Notes under the pieces: generated by a model
What the model saw: the letters and a program-made list of their open reading frames with translations, nothing else
The model's database searches: none
Told to the model about the DNA's origin: nothing
Shown: positions 26,528 through 35,236 of the stretch, piece after piece
How positions within the stretch are numbered: the first letter of the stretch is position 1
How the letters are laid out: every line of letters begins with the position of its first letter
DNA from: an uncultured Parafilimonas sp.
Lineage (GTDB): Bacteria > Bacteroidota > Bacteroidia > Chitinophagales > Chitinophagaceae
Direction: 5' to 3'
Length of the DNA: 64,000 nt
NCBI GenBank assembly: GCA_903882935.1
Contig: CAIRZB010000024.1
Location: 1-64,000, forward strand
Translations under genes and position numbers: made by a program

Positions 26528-26719
26528 GGCGGCAAAAGTTGAGTCCATTCGTTCGTTTTTTTTTGACATGCCCGCTGCCAGTGCGGTATAAACAGGGGTA
26601 TCGCCTGCTTGTTCTGGCATAAGCCACATTGCATGGCTGTATTGACAGGCTATCACTGAGTTTTAGGCAATAACTTTACGAATAACGTTTTTTTAGCGAA
26701 TCATTTAGCCATAGGTTTT

Positions 26720-26727
26720 TACCTTTG
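26720..26727 (+). promoter_or_regulatory. Candidate Bacteroidota -7 box upstream of the KdnA-like gene
   Basis: TACCTTTG is an exact match to TAnnTTTG, 22 bp before the ATG at 26750. No convincing -33 TTTG was found at the usual spacing. Confidence 0.5.
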
Positions 26728-26749
26728 CAGCCAAATTAAACATTACTAT

Positions 26750-27967
26750 ATGCCTGGATTTGAATTTTTTGGCGAAGAAGAAAGAAAAGAGGTAAACGAC
26801 GTGCTGGAAACAGGCATATTAATGCGCTATGGTTTTGATGGCCCCCGCAAGGGCATTTGGAAGGCCAAAGAATTAGAAGCTGCCATAACAAATACTTTCG
26901 GCTGTAAGCATGCCCAGCTTGTAAGCAGCGGCACAGCTGCATTAACCACGGCCATGGCCGCCTTAGGTATTGGTGCGGGGGATGAGGTGATTATGCCTGC
27001 TTTTACTTTTGTTGCCAGTTTTGAAGCCATTTTAAGTGTTGGTGCCATACCGGTGTTGGTAGATATTGACGATACGCTTACCCTTAGCCCTGCAGCCGTT
27101 AGGGCGGCCATTACCCCCAAAACAAAATGCATAATGCCGGTGCACATGTGCGGCAGCATGGCCGACCTTGGTGCGCTACAGCAAATTTGCGCCGAACACA
27201 ACCTGCTGTTGTTAGAAGATGCTTGCCAAAGTATTGGCGGCACTTACAAGGGCCAGGCTTTGGGTACCATTGGTGATGCGGGCACTTTTTCGTTCGACTT
27301 TGTAAAGACCATTACCTGTGCCGAAGGCGGTGTGGTGTTGACCAATAACCACGACGTGTACACAAAATGCGATGCCTACAGCGACCACGGCCACGACCAT
27401 TTGGGTGTTGACCGCGGTGCGGACCTACACCCTTTTTTAGGGTATAACTTTCGCATAAGCGAGCTGCATGCGGCCGTTGGCTTGGCGCAAATACGCAAGC
27501 TGGATACTTTTTTAGCCATTCAGCGTAAAAACCATGCGTACTTAAAGGCAGCTTTGGCTAACATACCGGGTATTACTTTCCGCCGCATACCAGACGAGGC
27601 TGGCGACAGTTGCACCTTTTTAAACTGGTTTTTACCCACCGAAGATATAGCCCGCGAGGTAGTGGAAGACTTAAAGGCAAACGGCATACTGGCCGGCAAC
27701 TTTTACTGGTTTAACAACAACTGGCACTATATACGCAAATGGCAGCATTTAAAAAGCGCTGCAAGCCTTAATGCCCTAAGTGATGCACAAAAAGTTGCAC
27801 TGGAACAATTGGCCCATAACGAGTTTGCGGAAAGCGACCGTATTATGGGGCGCTGCATCTCTACTTTAATTAACCTGTCTTGGTCGGAGGATCAGTTACA
27901 AGATAAAGCCCATAAACTGGCTGCGGTTGTTACCAGAGTGCTGGAAAGCAAACTGGAAATAGCCTAA
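26750..27967 (+). CDS. DegT/DnrJ/EryC1-family aminotransferase, KdnA-like (8-amino-Kdo synthesis)
   Basis: PLP-dependent sugar aminotransferase, 405 residues. The fold-type I motifs are SSGTAALTTAMAALGIGAGDEVIMPAFTFVAS, LLLLEDACQSIGG (Asp157 contacting the cofactor ring) and TFSFDFVKTITCAEGGVV (Lys186 as internal aldimine). The N-terminus MPGFEFFGEEERKEVNDVLETG...RYGFDG and the KGIWKAKELE segment resemble 8-amino-3,8-dideoxy-Kdo transaminase (KdnA) more than perosamine or QuiA-type enzymes, as far as I recognise the family. KdnA aminates 8-dehydro-Kdo made by the iron alcohol dehydrogenase KdnB; a KdnB-like gene is at 51565-52641 in this window. The assignment to KdnA is from memory of the family and moderately sure; the superfamily is certain. 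Confidence 0.75.
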   Translation: MPGFEFFGEEERKEVNDVLETGILMRYGFDGPRKGIWKAKELEAAITNTFGCKHAQLVSSGTAALTTAMAALGIGAGDEVIMPAFTFVASFEAILSVGAIPVLVDIDDTLTLSPAAVRAAITPKTKCIMPVHMCGSMADLGALQQICAEHNLLLLEDACQSIGGTYKGQALGTIGDAGTFSFDFVKTITCAEGGVVLTNNHDVYTKCDAYSDHGHDHLGVDRGADLHPFLGYNFRISELHAAVGLAQIRKLDTFLAIQRKNHAYLKAALANIPGITFRRIPDEAGDSCTFLNWFLPTEDIAREVVEDLKANGILAGNFYWFNNNWHYIRKWQHLKSAASLNALSDAQKVALEQLAHNEFAESDRIMGRCISTLINLSWSEDQLQDKAHKLAAVVTRVLESKLEIA

Positions 27968-27995
27968 TTTATCGGGATGGTTTTTGGGCCGCCTT

Positions 27996-29807
27996 TTACA
28001 TGGCGGCCAATGGCTTTACAATTTGGGTGCCGTATTTTTTTAGAATGTGCTGCACGTCAACCGGCTTGTAGGGCTTAATAATAAAATCATCCATGCCGGC
28101 CTCCAAGCCCTTTTGCTTGTCTTCAAGCAATGCATTGGCGGTTACCCCGATAATTACAGGGGTAAAACTATTAATATAGTATTCGCTTATGCGTTTGCTG
28201 GCTTCTATGCCATCCATTACGGGCATCGCAATATCCATAAAAATAATATCAAATTTTGTGTCAATGGCCAGGCCTGCTGCCTCTGCCCCATTGCGGGCCG
28301 TTTTGCAGGAGTAACCCATTTTGGCAAGAATTTGTACCAACAGCACTTGGTTCATCTCGTAGTCATCAGCCACCAAAATATTTAAAGGCAGGTTGCTTGA
28401 TAGTTTGCTGTCAAGTAGGTCAAGTTTTTTACGCTTTGAAAAAAATAACTCAGACGATTTTTCGTCCACTTTATGCACCGTAATGGTAAAAGTAACCGTG
28501 TTGCCTTTGCCGTGTTCATCCACCAGCTTTATCGTGCCACCCATTAACGAAATTAGCCTGGCTGTAATTGAAAACCGAAGGGATGAGATGCCGAATAAGT
28601 TATTTTCAAGTTGGTAACCTTCGGATTCGTCATTGGTGGTGCTTTCTTCAGGGGTATTAAAATTGCTAGCATTGGTGTTCATCACAGTAAACCTTAACAG
28701 CATGGCATCATTTGCAGTACTTATCAACCGTATGCTCAAACCAATTTCGCCGTTTTCAATGGCTTTCGGTGAGTTGCCCAATATGCTTAGCAATACCTGC
28801 CTAAGCCTTGCAGGGTCGCACTCTATTAATTCAGGAATGGTTTCTTCAACATAGTATAAGCGCCTTCCTTGTGCGGTAGACGGTGCTGCCGCTGAAAATA
28901 CCTCATCCAAACAATCGCGCAATACAAAGGGGGTATTCTCCAGTGGAATTGCACCCGTTTCAATCCTTGAGAAATCGATAACATCGTTTACAACCGAAAG
29001 CAATGCCATGCTGGCGCGGTAAATGGTGTCGCAGTGGTCTTGCTGTTCAGCCGTAATGCCAGTTTCTGATAGTAGAGAACTCGTGGCAATAATATCGTGC
29101 ATGGGTGTTCTTATTTCATGGCTCATCAAAGCCAGAAAATTTGTTTTTGCTTTATTGGCCGTTTCGGCTATGTTTTTAGCCTCCAACAGGTCAGCCTCTG
29201 TTTTTTCGCGTAACCTGGCGTTACGCAAAACCATCATAAAATATATTAGCAGTAATATTATACAGCAGCCGGCAACACTAACCAGCACCACAAATATTTT
29301 TTTGTTGTCATCAACCTCTGCCGGGTATACGCTGCTAATTTTGGTAGCCTCAGCGGTTTGCATATCATTTACCATGGCCCTTATACTGTCCATCAACAGC
29401 CGCCCGCGGCCGGTATTGGTAATTTCTATCGCTTTAGCTGGCTTTCCTGCACGCATAAGGCCTATCAGCGTGTCAACATAGCCTATTTTTTGTTTAATAA
29501 GTTTATTTAAGGCTGTAATTTTTTCGTTGTATTCTGGTATATAGGCCAAAAGGCTGTCGGGGTTAACCGGCGTGGTGTTTTTTTGCTTTGATGCCAAATA
29601 GGGTTGCAAAAAAATTTGGTTGCCGGTTATTATGTAGCCTCTTTCGCCCGTTTCAGCATCAACCATAGTGTTGAGTGCTTCTTTTAACCGGTTGGTGATT
29701 TGAAGCGAACGGGAGATGCGTTTGGTGGTGTTGTTAGATTTGTTGAGTATATTGTAAATAACCGTGGTTAGCACAACCATTAAACCAGCCATGAACAGCA
29801 CCAGCAA
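27996..29807 (-). CDS. Hybrid sensor histidine kinase/response regulator with CHASE3 domain; ATPase domain degraded
   Basis: Order: membrane helix (residues 1-21), CHASE3 periplasmic sensor domain (about 25-165, with MVDAETGERGYIITGN), second helix (171-193), coiled linker, HisKA with H230 in LMSHEIRTPMHD, ATPase region, and receiver with ILVADDYEMN, phospho-acceptor Asp525 in FMDIAMPVMDG and Lys578 in FIIKPY. The ATPase region keeps QVLLSILGNSPKAI (N-box region) and LISLMGGTIKLVDEHGKG (end), but the D-x-G-x-G box is missing and the G2 glycine motif reads NNLFGISSLRFSI. ATP binding is therefore doubtful. There is no ATG before the membrane helix back to the in-frame stop near 29910; TTG at 29807 is the best start. 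Confidence 0.85.
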   Translation of the reverse strand: MLVLFMAGLMVVLTTVIYNILNKSNNTTKRISRSLQITNRLKEALNTMVDAETGERGYIITGNQIFLQPYLASKQKNTTPVNPDSLLAYIPEYNEKITALNKLIKQKIGYVDTLIGLMRAGKPAKAIEITNTGRGRLLMDSIRAMVNDMQTAEATKISSVYPAEVDDNKKIFVVLVSVAGCCIILLLIYFMMVLRNARLREKTEADLLEAKNIAETANKAKTNFLALMSHEIRTPMHDIIATSSLLSETGITAEQQDHCDTIYRASMALLSVVNDVIDFSRIETGAIPLENTPFVLRDCLDEVFSAAAPSTAQGRRLYYVEETIPELIECDPARLRQVLLSILGNSPKAIENGEIGLSIRLISTANDAMLLRFTVMNTNASNFNTPEESTTNDESEGYQLENNLFGISSLRFSITARLISLMGGTIKLVDEHGKGNTVTFTITVHKVDEKSSELFFSKRKKLDLLDSKLSSNLPLNILVADDYEMNQVLLVQILAKMGYSCKTARNGAEAAGLAIDTKFDIIFMDIAMPVMDGIEASKRISEYYINSFTPVIIGVTANALLEDKQKGLEAGMDDFIIKPYKPVDVQHILKKYGTQIVKPLAAM

Positions 29808-29925
29808 AAGCCCCTTGGTTTTATATGTAAGTTTAAAATGAATGATGGTGTAAAATCGCTTATTGTGTGCTTGTGTTGATAAAAATGGGCTTAAGATTAT
29901 CTTAAATAAGCATTAAGCAATAAAA

Positions 29926-30216
29926 TTAGTGCTTGCCCTCCAGTTTGTTGCAAGCATCTACCGAACCTATCCTGAATTTTACCGGAAATTTTACTGCTTT
30001 TTGCAGCTTTAATTCCTTGTCGCAAAAAAAAGGAAGATGCGTTGTATAAAAATTGGCAGGCACCACCGAGGGTAAAAAAACTGGCTTAGGCAAGTTGTTT
30101 TGTTTAATGGTGGTTGTTGCAGTTGCCTTATTTTGCAGGGTGTCAGTAGTAAACTGCCCGGCAGCTTTAAGCATAAAAATAACACTTATAAAAACGGATA
30201 TTACAGTTTTGTGCAT
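29926..30216 (-). CDS. Small exported protein of unknown function
   Basis: 96 residues starting MHKTVISVFISVIFMLKAAGQ (signal peptide). The mature part of about 75 residues has a central Pro-rich segment (LPKPVFLPSVVPANFYTTHLPFFC) and two cysteines (FFCDKE and DACNK) that could form a disulfide. No family recognised. It lies divergently 78 bp from rpoN. A signal peptide and normal codon use make it likely a real gene. Confidence 0.65.
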   Translation of the reverse strand: MHKTVISVFISVIFMLKAAGQFTTDTLQNKATATTTIKQNNLPKPVFLPSVVPANFYTTHLPFFCDKELKLQKAVKFPVKFRIGSVDACNKLEGKH

Positions 30217-30294
30217 GTAAAGAAGTAATTGTATGTAAATTTACGCGCTGGATAAATATAAATTTATATAAGTTGTAAACCTGTAAGTTAAATA

Positions 30295-31779
30295 ATGTCA
30301 CTTAGCCAATCATTACAGCAAAAATTATTACAGCGGTTGTCGCCGCAGCAAATTCAGCTAATGAAATTGCTGCAGATACCCACTGCGAATTTGGAGGAAC
30401 GGATTAAAGAAGAACTGGAAGAGAACCCGGCATTGGAAGTTACAGAGGAGAACCATGATGATGAGTTTTCTGACGACCTAAAAGACGATGTTGATTCTGC
30501 TGACGATTACGAATTGGACGGAAGTGATGACGACTATGATAACCTGGATATTAGTGAATATGTTGCTGATGGGGATGATGACATAGCCGATTATAAACTG
30601 AAAGATGACAATTACCCCGAACTGGATGATAAAAAAGTAATGCCTTTTAAAATTGAAAACAGCTTTCATGAAATGCTGCTGGACCAATTGGGCATGCTTT
30701 CGCTGGATGAAAAGCATTACAAAATTGCCGAACAAATTGTTGGCAGTATTGATGATGACGGGTATTTGCGCAGGGAATTAAGCTCCATTGTTGACGACCT
30801 TGCCTTTAGGCAAAACATTATGGCCACTGAAAAAGAAGTGGAAGATATTATAAAAAAAATTCAGCAGTTTGACCCACCCGGTATTTGCGCCCGCGACCTG
30901 AGGGAATGCCTGCTGCTACAGCTACAGCACCAGCTGCACAGCGGCAAGAATGTTGCCGTGGCTATGCAGGTGTTGGAAAAGTATTTTGACGAGTTTACCA
31001 AGAAGCACTACGAAAAAATTCAGCGGGGTCTTAATTTGACTGACGATGACCTAAAAGAAGTGATAGGTGCCATTATAAAACTCAACCCGAAGCCAGGCGG
31101 TAACGTGGGGGAAGTAAATAAGGCCGAGGCTTACGTGATACCCGATTTTTTTATTTTCAACAACGGCGGTAAACTGGAAATTACGCTCAATTCGAAAAAC
31201 GCCCCCGACCTGCGTATTAGCGAGGGTTACCGGGATATGCTGAAGGAATACGACAAGGGCAGTAAAAAAGATAAGCGCCAGAAAGAGGCCGTGATGTTTA
31301 TTAAGCAAAAAATAGACTCCGCAAAGTGGTTTATTGACATGATAAAGCAGCGGCAGCATACACTGTACAGTACCATGCAGGCCATTATGAATTACCAGAA
31401 AGAATTTTTTTTAACGGGTGATGAAACGGTGCTGCGCCCGATGATATTAAAAGATATTTCGGAAGTCACGGGCTTGGATATATCTACAGTAAGCCGCGTT
31501 GCCAACAGCAAATTTGTACAAACCGAATTTGGCACTTACAGGCTTAAATTCTTTTTTAGCGAATCGTTAAGTACCGATAGCGGCGAAGAGGTTAGCACGC
31601 GCGAGGTGAAAAAAATATTGAGTAACTTAATTGAAGGGGAAGATAAGCGGAAACCGCTTAGCGATGAGCATTTAACCGATTTGCTGCAGGAGCGTGGGTA
31701 TAACATTGCCCGGCGCACAGTGGCCAAATACCGCGAGCAGCTAAATATTTCTGTGGCCAGGCTGCGGAAGGAACTCTAA
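30295..31779 (+). CDS. rpoN: RNA polymerase sigma-54 factor
   Basis: 494 residues. Region I is glutamine-rich (MSLSQSLQQKLLQRLSPQQIQLMKLLQIPTANLEERI...EENPALE), the activator-interaction part. A very acidic region II (about 45-115, rich in D/E) follows, then the core-binding domain (QFDPPGICARDLRECLLLQL) and the DNA-binding domain with helix-turn-helix (MILKDISEVTGLDISTVSRVANSKFVQTEFGTYRLKFFFSE). Near the C-terminus stands the RpoN box ARRTVAKYRE, which contacts the -24 element. Transcription of its targets needs AAA+ activators; none is in the window. The downstream membrane protein gene starts 29 bp later and is likely cotranscribed. Confidence 0.97.
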   Translation: MSLSQSLQQKLLQRLSPQQIQLMKLLQIPTANLEERIKEELEENPALEVTEENHDDEFSDDLKDDVDSADDYELDGSDDDYDNLDISEYVADGDDDIADYKLKDDNYPELDDKKVMPFKIENSFHEMLLDQLGMLSLDEKHYKIAEQIVGSIDDDGYLRRELSSIVDDLAFRQNIMATEKEVEDIIKKIQQFDPPGICARDLRECLLLQLQHQLHSGKNVAVAMQVLEKYFDEFTKKHYEKIQRGLNLTDDDLKEVIGAIIKLNPKPGGNVGEVNKAEAYVIPDFFIFNNGGKLEITLNSKNAPDLRISEGYRDMLKEYDKGSKKDKRQKEAVMFIKQKIDSAKWFIDMIKQRQHTLYSTMQAIMNYQKEFFLTGDETVLRPMILKDISEVTGLDISTVSRVANSKFVQTEFGTYRLKFFFSESLSTDSGEEVSTREVKKILSNLIEGEDKRKPLSDEHLTDLLQERGYNIARRTVAKYREQLNISVARLRKEL

Positions 31780-31808
31780 TTTTTACATGCTAACTTAAGT
31801 GCAGAACA

Positions 31809-32465
31809 ATGATTGAAGATAAAGGCCTTGCAGCACAAACGCCAACGGTATTGAAAGTTTTGGCGAGGATATTCTCCTATGTTTTCCATCCGCTTTTTAT
31901 GCCCACGTATATATTTCTGTGGCTTATTTTCCGCTTTCCGTTTGCTTTTGCGGGCATAACATCCATTGCCCTTTTTACCCGAAAAATAACGGTGTTTTGG
32001 ATGACGGCTTTTTTTCCGGCATTCTCAGTGTTTTTGCTGTACCAACTAAAATTTATTGAAAACATTTACCTGCGCTCCCAAAAGGAGCGGATTGTGCCTT
32101 ATATAATAACCATGTTTTTTTACTGGTGGATGTGGTACTTGAGCCGAAATTTTAGCGACCAGCCTGAGGTGTTGAAATTTTTCTTTTTCGGTATTTTTTT
32201 GGCCACCGTGGTTGGGTTAATAGCTAATAACTTTTTCAAAATAAGTATGCATGCCATGGGGGTTGGCGGCGCGTTGATGTTTATTATATTAACCTCATTT
32301 TTCTACCACATTTACATCGGCACGGATATTTCGCTATTTATCATCATTGCGGGCATCACATGCTCCTCTAGGCTGGTGCTTAACGAGCATAGTAATAAAG
32401 AACTGTATGCAGGTTTATTCACTGGTATTTTTTGCCAAATAATAGCCTACTATTTTGCCCTGTGA
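31809..32465 (+). CDS. Polytopic membrane protein, possible PAP2-related
   Basis: 218 residues with about six membrane helices (FMPTYIFLWLIFRFPFAF, VFWMTAFFPAFSVFLLYQL, IVPYIITMFFYWWMWYL, FFFGIFLATVVGLIANNFF, GGALMFIILTSFFYHIYI, LYAGLFTGIFCQIIAYYF). The conserved-looking segment FFKISMHAMGVGGAL resembles the K-I-S-x-H-A-x-G part of PAP2-type phosphatases, but the other PAP2 motifs are absent, so activity is doubtful. It sits in a probable operon behind rpoN, a recurrent arrangement in Bacteroidota as far as I recall. Confidence 0.8.
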   Translation: MIEDKGLAAQTPTVLKVLARIFSYVFHPLFMPTYIFLWLIFRFPFAFAGITSIALFTRKITVFWMTAFFPAFSVFLLYQLKFIENIYLRSQKERIVPYIITMFFYWWMWYLSRNFSDQPEVLKFFFFGIFLATVVGLIANNFFKISMHAMGVGGALMFIILTSFFYHIYIGTDISLFIIIAGITCSSRLVLNEHSNKELYAGLFTGIFCQIIAYYFAL

Positions 32466-32542
32466 TATTGTAACATATGGCTTTGCAAAATGGAAGGAAA
32501 CGTAAGTGGTTATGCACTTTTTTACACATAAAATACCCACCA

Positions 32543-33646
32543 CTAAAGGCTCGGGGCTTTTTGCATAACAACCACATCGGTGCTGGCTGCTGCCGCCTCA
32601 ACCTTGTGTTTTTCCATCAACGATATTAGGCTGAGGTTTATATTTTGCTGAAACACGTAAAAATCGGCCAGTGATTGGGTAATGGAAGTGAAATATTGTA
32701 TGGTAATAACATGTGCCGTTTTGCCGGTATCGCTTAGGTAAACCACTTTGTCTTCCACAATATCGTCCTGTAACAGCATTTTAATATCCTCAATAAGTTC
32801 ACTAAGCTGTAGCGTGTTTGCCGATAAGCTTAACTGTAGGTTTGCATCGGCCCTGCGCTGGGTGCGCAGCGTTACATTGTCTAATATAGTATCCACCATT
32901 TGCTTGTTAGGTACCGTTATGTAGCTTTTTTGGTCGGTACGTATGCGTGTGCTGCGCAGCCCAATTTTTTCAACCGTGCCGCTAAAGCCCTGTACTTTTA
33001 CGGTGTCGCCAGTGCTGAATGGTTTGTCAAAAAAAATAATGAACGAGGCAATAAGGTTTTCAAGGCTTTCTTTAGTGGCAAGTGCAACGGCCGCACCCAC
33101 CAAGCTAAGGCCCGTTACAAGGTTGGTTACGCGGTAATGGAACGAAAAGTGCAGCAGTAGCAGTGCCCCTATGATGATTAAAACAACGCGGAAAAAGTCT
33201 TTAAAAAAAACAACCAGTTGGTTGGTGTTTTCGCTGCCGTGGGTGCTGGCCTTTTCCTCCAGTACCAAGGCTATAAATGTAATAAAGCGTACACATAGCC
33301 TTATTAAAACCACTATCAATACACCGTTGGTTATCGATTCCAGCACGGTTTTAAAATCAACATCCCTAAACACATAAAAATGCATAAAAGGTGGCAGCGA
33401 TAGCTTGTCGAAGGCGATTACGATAATCAACAGCAGCAAAAATGTTTCCAGCGGCAGGATGATCATCTCCAGAAACGACTTACGGTGAAAGTTTTTGCCT
33501 TGGCTTGACAGCAGGCGGTAAAGCAGCCCCGCAAAATACCTTGAAATAAACCGTTTTACAAAAAACGCTATAGCAATGGTTATAAAAACCTCTAAATAGG
33601 CTTGAACACTGTTGCCCCAAAACTGATAACTAAAAAAACTTATCAT
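32543..33646 (-). CDS. Mechanosensitive ion channel, MscS family
   Basis: 367 residues. Three or four N-terminal helices, then a pore helix and MscS core (LSLVGAAVALATKESLENLIASFIIFFDKPFSTGDTV), the beta-domain (VKVQGFSGTVEKIGLRSTRIRTDQKSYITVPNKQMVDTILDN) and an alpha/beta C-terminal domain. It opens under membrane tension to release solutes during hypo-osmotic shock. It is the downstream neighbour of a beta-propeller-like gene (12 bp) and lpxH, all on the minus strand and tightly packed, so an operon is likely. Confidence 0.93.
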   Translation of the reverse strand: MISFFSYQFWGNSVQAYLEVFITIAIAFFVKRFISRYFAGLLYRLLSSQGKNFHRKSFLEMIILPLETFLLLLIIVIAFDKLSLPPFMHFYVFRDVDFKTVLESITNGVLIVVLIRLCVRFITFIALVLEEKASTHGSENTNQLVVFFKDFFRVVLIIIGALLLLHFSFHYRVTNLVTGLSLVGAAVALATKESLENLIASFIIFFDKPFSTGDTVKVQGFSGTVEKIGLRSTRIRTDQKSYITVPNKQMVDTILDNVTLRTQRRADANLQLSLSANTLQLSELIEDIKMLLQDDIVEDKVVYLSDTGKTAHVITIQYFTSITQSLADFYVFQQNINLSLISLMEKHKVEAAAASTDVVVMQKAPSL

Positions 33647-33658
33647 GCCGTAAAGGTA

Positions 33659-34480
33659 CTAAAGGCTATAAATTGTTAACCCCTCTTTTGTTAGCACAAA
33701 AAAATTATTGCCCCTTTTTTGCACTTTTAACGCTGCCGCAACATTAAAATTGGGCTTAATTTTTTGTAGGCTTATTGCGGTAGGGTTGGTTATGTATAAA
33801 TAATTTTCATCGTGGCCCATTAGGCTTTTGTTTTCCACCTGCACATTTTTCCAACCTGTTATGGGTAGCTTCTGTTTCAGGCCGCCGTAATAGTCAAAAA
33901 TTAGCCACCCGTTTTTTTCGTCATATAAATACAAAAGCCCCCCGTTATCAATAATGCGGGTGGGGTTATAACCCTCACCAAAAAGCACCCTAAAGTCGGC
34001 TGATTGTAACAAAAGGTTGCCGTTGTCATCCAGCTTTTTTAGTTTGTTGTCCAGTTCGTCAAAAACCCAGTAGTTGTTGTCGTAACTGGCGGCAATGGCC
34101 TTTGCTTGCAGTATGCCTGCGTTACGCAGGTCTATGGTATTGCGTGGGTTCAAAAAACGGTCAAGCACCAATATCGTGGTAAAATCTTTATAGTACACCA
34201 ATTCTTTCAACGGGTTGGTGCCGTCAAACCAAGATATGTCGCCATAGCGGCGCACATCGTTGTACACCGCCGCTGAATCGTAGCTGCCATCCAGTTTTTT
34301 TATCTGGTTGCTTAGTGTTAGTAGGTAAGTGTTGTTTAGCCCATCGGTATAAAAATCGGCAAAACTGCCGGGTATCGTCTTTTGCAGGGTAAGCACAATG
34401 GTGGTATCAGGCGTTGCATGGGTGGCAATGGCAAAGCCAGAGGCTACCAGCAGCAATAATATGTTTTTTAGTCTTTCCAT
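33659..34480 (-). CDS. Exported protein with beta-propeller-like repeats, unknown function
   Basis: 273 residues with signal peptide MERLKNILLLLVASGFAIATHA. The mature part contains repeated strand patterns typical of WD/NHL-like propellers: NTYLLTLSNQIKKLDGSYD, NYWVFDELDNKLKKLDDNGNLLL, LLYLYDEKNGWLIFDYYGGLKQKL and NFFVLTKEGLTIYSL. No catalytic residues stand out. It overlaps the 3' end of lpxH by 13 bp and is followed 12 bp later by the MscS gene, so translation is probably coupled. Homologues following lpxH are common in related genomes as I recall, but no function is assigned. Confidence 0.8.
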   Translation of the reverse strand: MERLKNILLLLVASGFAIATHATPDTTIVLTLQKTIPGSFADFYTDGLNNTYLLTLSNQIKKLDGSYDSAAVYNDVRRYGDISWFDGTNPLKELVYYKDFTTILVLDRFLNPRNTIDLRNAGILQAKAIAASYDNNYWVFDELDNKLKKLDDNGNLLLQSADFRVLFGEGYNPTRIIDNGGLLYLYDEKNGWLIFDYYGGLKQKLPITGWKNVQVENKSLMGHDENYLYITNPTAISLQKIKPNFNVAAALKVQKRGNNFFVLTKEGLTIYSL

Positions 34481-35223
34481 GTATGCAGCACTACATCACT
34501 GCCATCAAACGTTGCGTAGGTAAAATATCGTATCCAATCACCAAGATTTATATACCGGCTTGTCTCGCTCAGCCTATGGTCAATCGGCAGGTGCCGGTGC
34601 CCAAAAATAAAGTAGTCAAAATGTTCTTTGGCCAGCATTTCCCTGCAATAAATAATCAGCCATTCTTTTTCGCCAAAAAACACTTCGTCGCTGGTGCCCG
34701 TTTTCTCCCTGCTTTTGCGGCTTAAATAGTTTGCCAGGCCCATGCCCCAGCTGGGGTGAAGTTGGCCAAACAGCCATTGGCATAGCTTGTTTCTGAATAT
34801 TTTTTTTATAAACTTAAAACCGTGGTCGCCGGGGCCAAGCCCGTCGCCATGGCCTATCAGAAATTTTTTGCTGCCCCAGGTAAAGGTTTTGGGGTTGTGG
34901 TAAACGGGTATGTTTAATTCTTTTTCAAAATAGCCGCTCATCCACATGTCGTGGTTGCCGGTAAACACATGCACTTTTATGCCACCGTCGGTAAGTTCTG
35001 CCAGCTTGCCCAATAAGCGCACATATCCTTTTGGCACGGTGGTTTTATATTCGTACCAAAAGTCAAAAATGTCGCCGTCAATAAATATCTCTGCGGCATC
35101 TTCTTGTATGCTGGTTAAAAAGGCCACTATTTTCTTTTCCCTTTCAAGGCTGCTATTGTAGTTTGGTGCCCCGAGATGGAAATCGGATAGGAAATAAATT
35201 TTCTTATTTTTGTTACTCACCAT
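34468..35223 (-). CDS. lpxH: UDP-2,3-diacylglucosamine diphosphatase (LpxH-like metallophosphoesterase)
   Basis: Hydrolyses UDP-2,3-diacylglucosamine to lipid X and UMP, the fourth step of lipid A synthesis, at the inner face of the membrane. Calcineurin-type metal motifs: YFLSDFHLGAPN (D-x-H), IFIDGDIFDFWYEY, VFTGNHDMW, LIGHGDGLG and FGHRHLP. At 251 residues it is typical of Bacteroidota LpxH. The ATG at 35223 is chosen; a GTG three codons upstream is possible. Only 13 bp separate it from the divergent MBOAT gene. Confidence 0.9.
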   Translation of the reverse strand: MVSNKNKKIYFLSDFHLGAPNYNSSLEREKKIVAFLTSIQEDAAEIFIDGDIFDFWYEYKTTVPKGYVRLLGKLAELTDGGIKVHVFTGNHDMWMSGYFEKELNIPVYHNPKTFTWGSKKFLIGHGDGLGPGDHGFKFIKKIFRNKLCQWLFGQLHPSWGMGLANYLSRKSREKTGTSDEVFFGEKEWLIIYCREMLAKEHFDYFIFGHRHLPIDHRLSETSRYINLGDWIRYFTYATFDGSDVVLHTWKD

Positions 35224-35236
35224 AGCTGACACAAAG

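Noticed and set aside
26096-26656. 186-codon minus frame overlapping the Ldh-family gene end
   Set aside because: Covered by a complete family match on the plus strand; the antisense frame lacks any recognised pattern.
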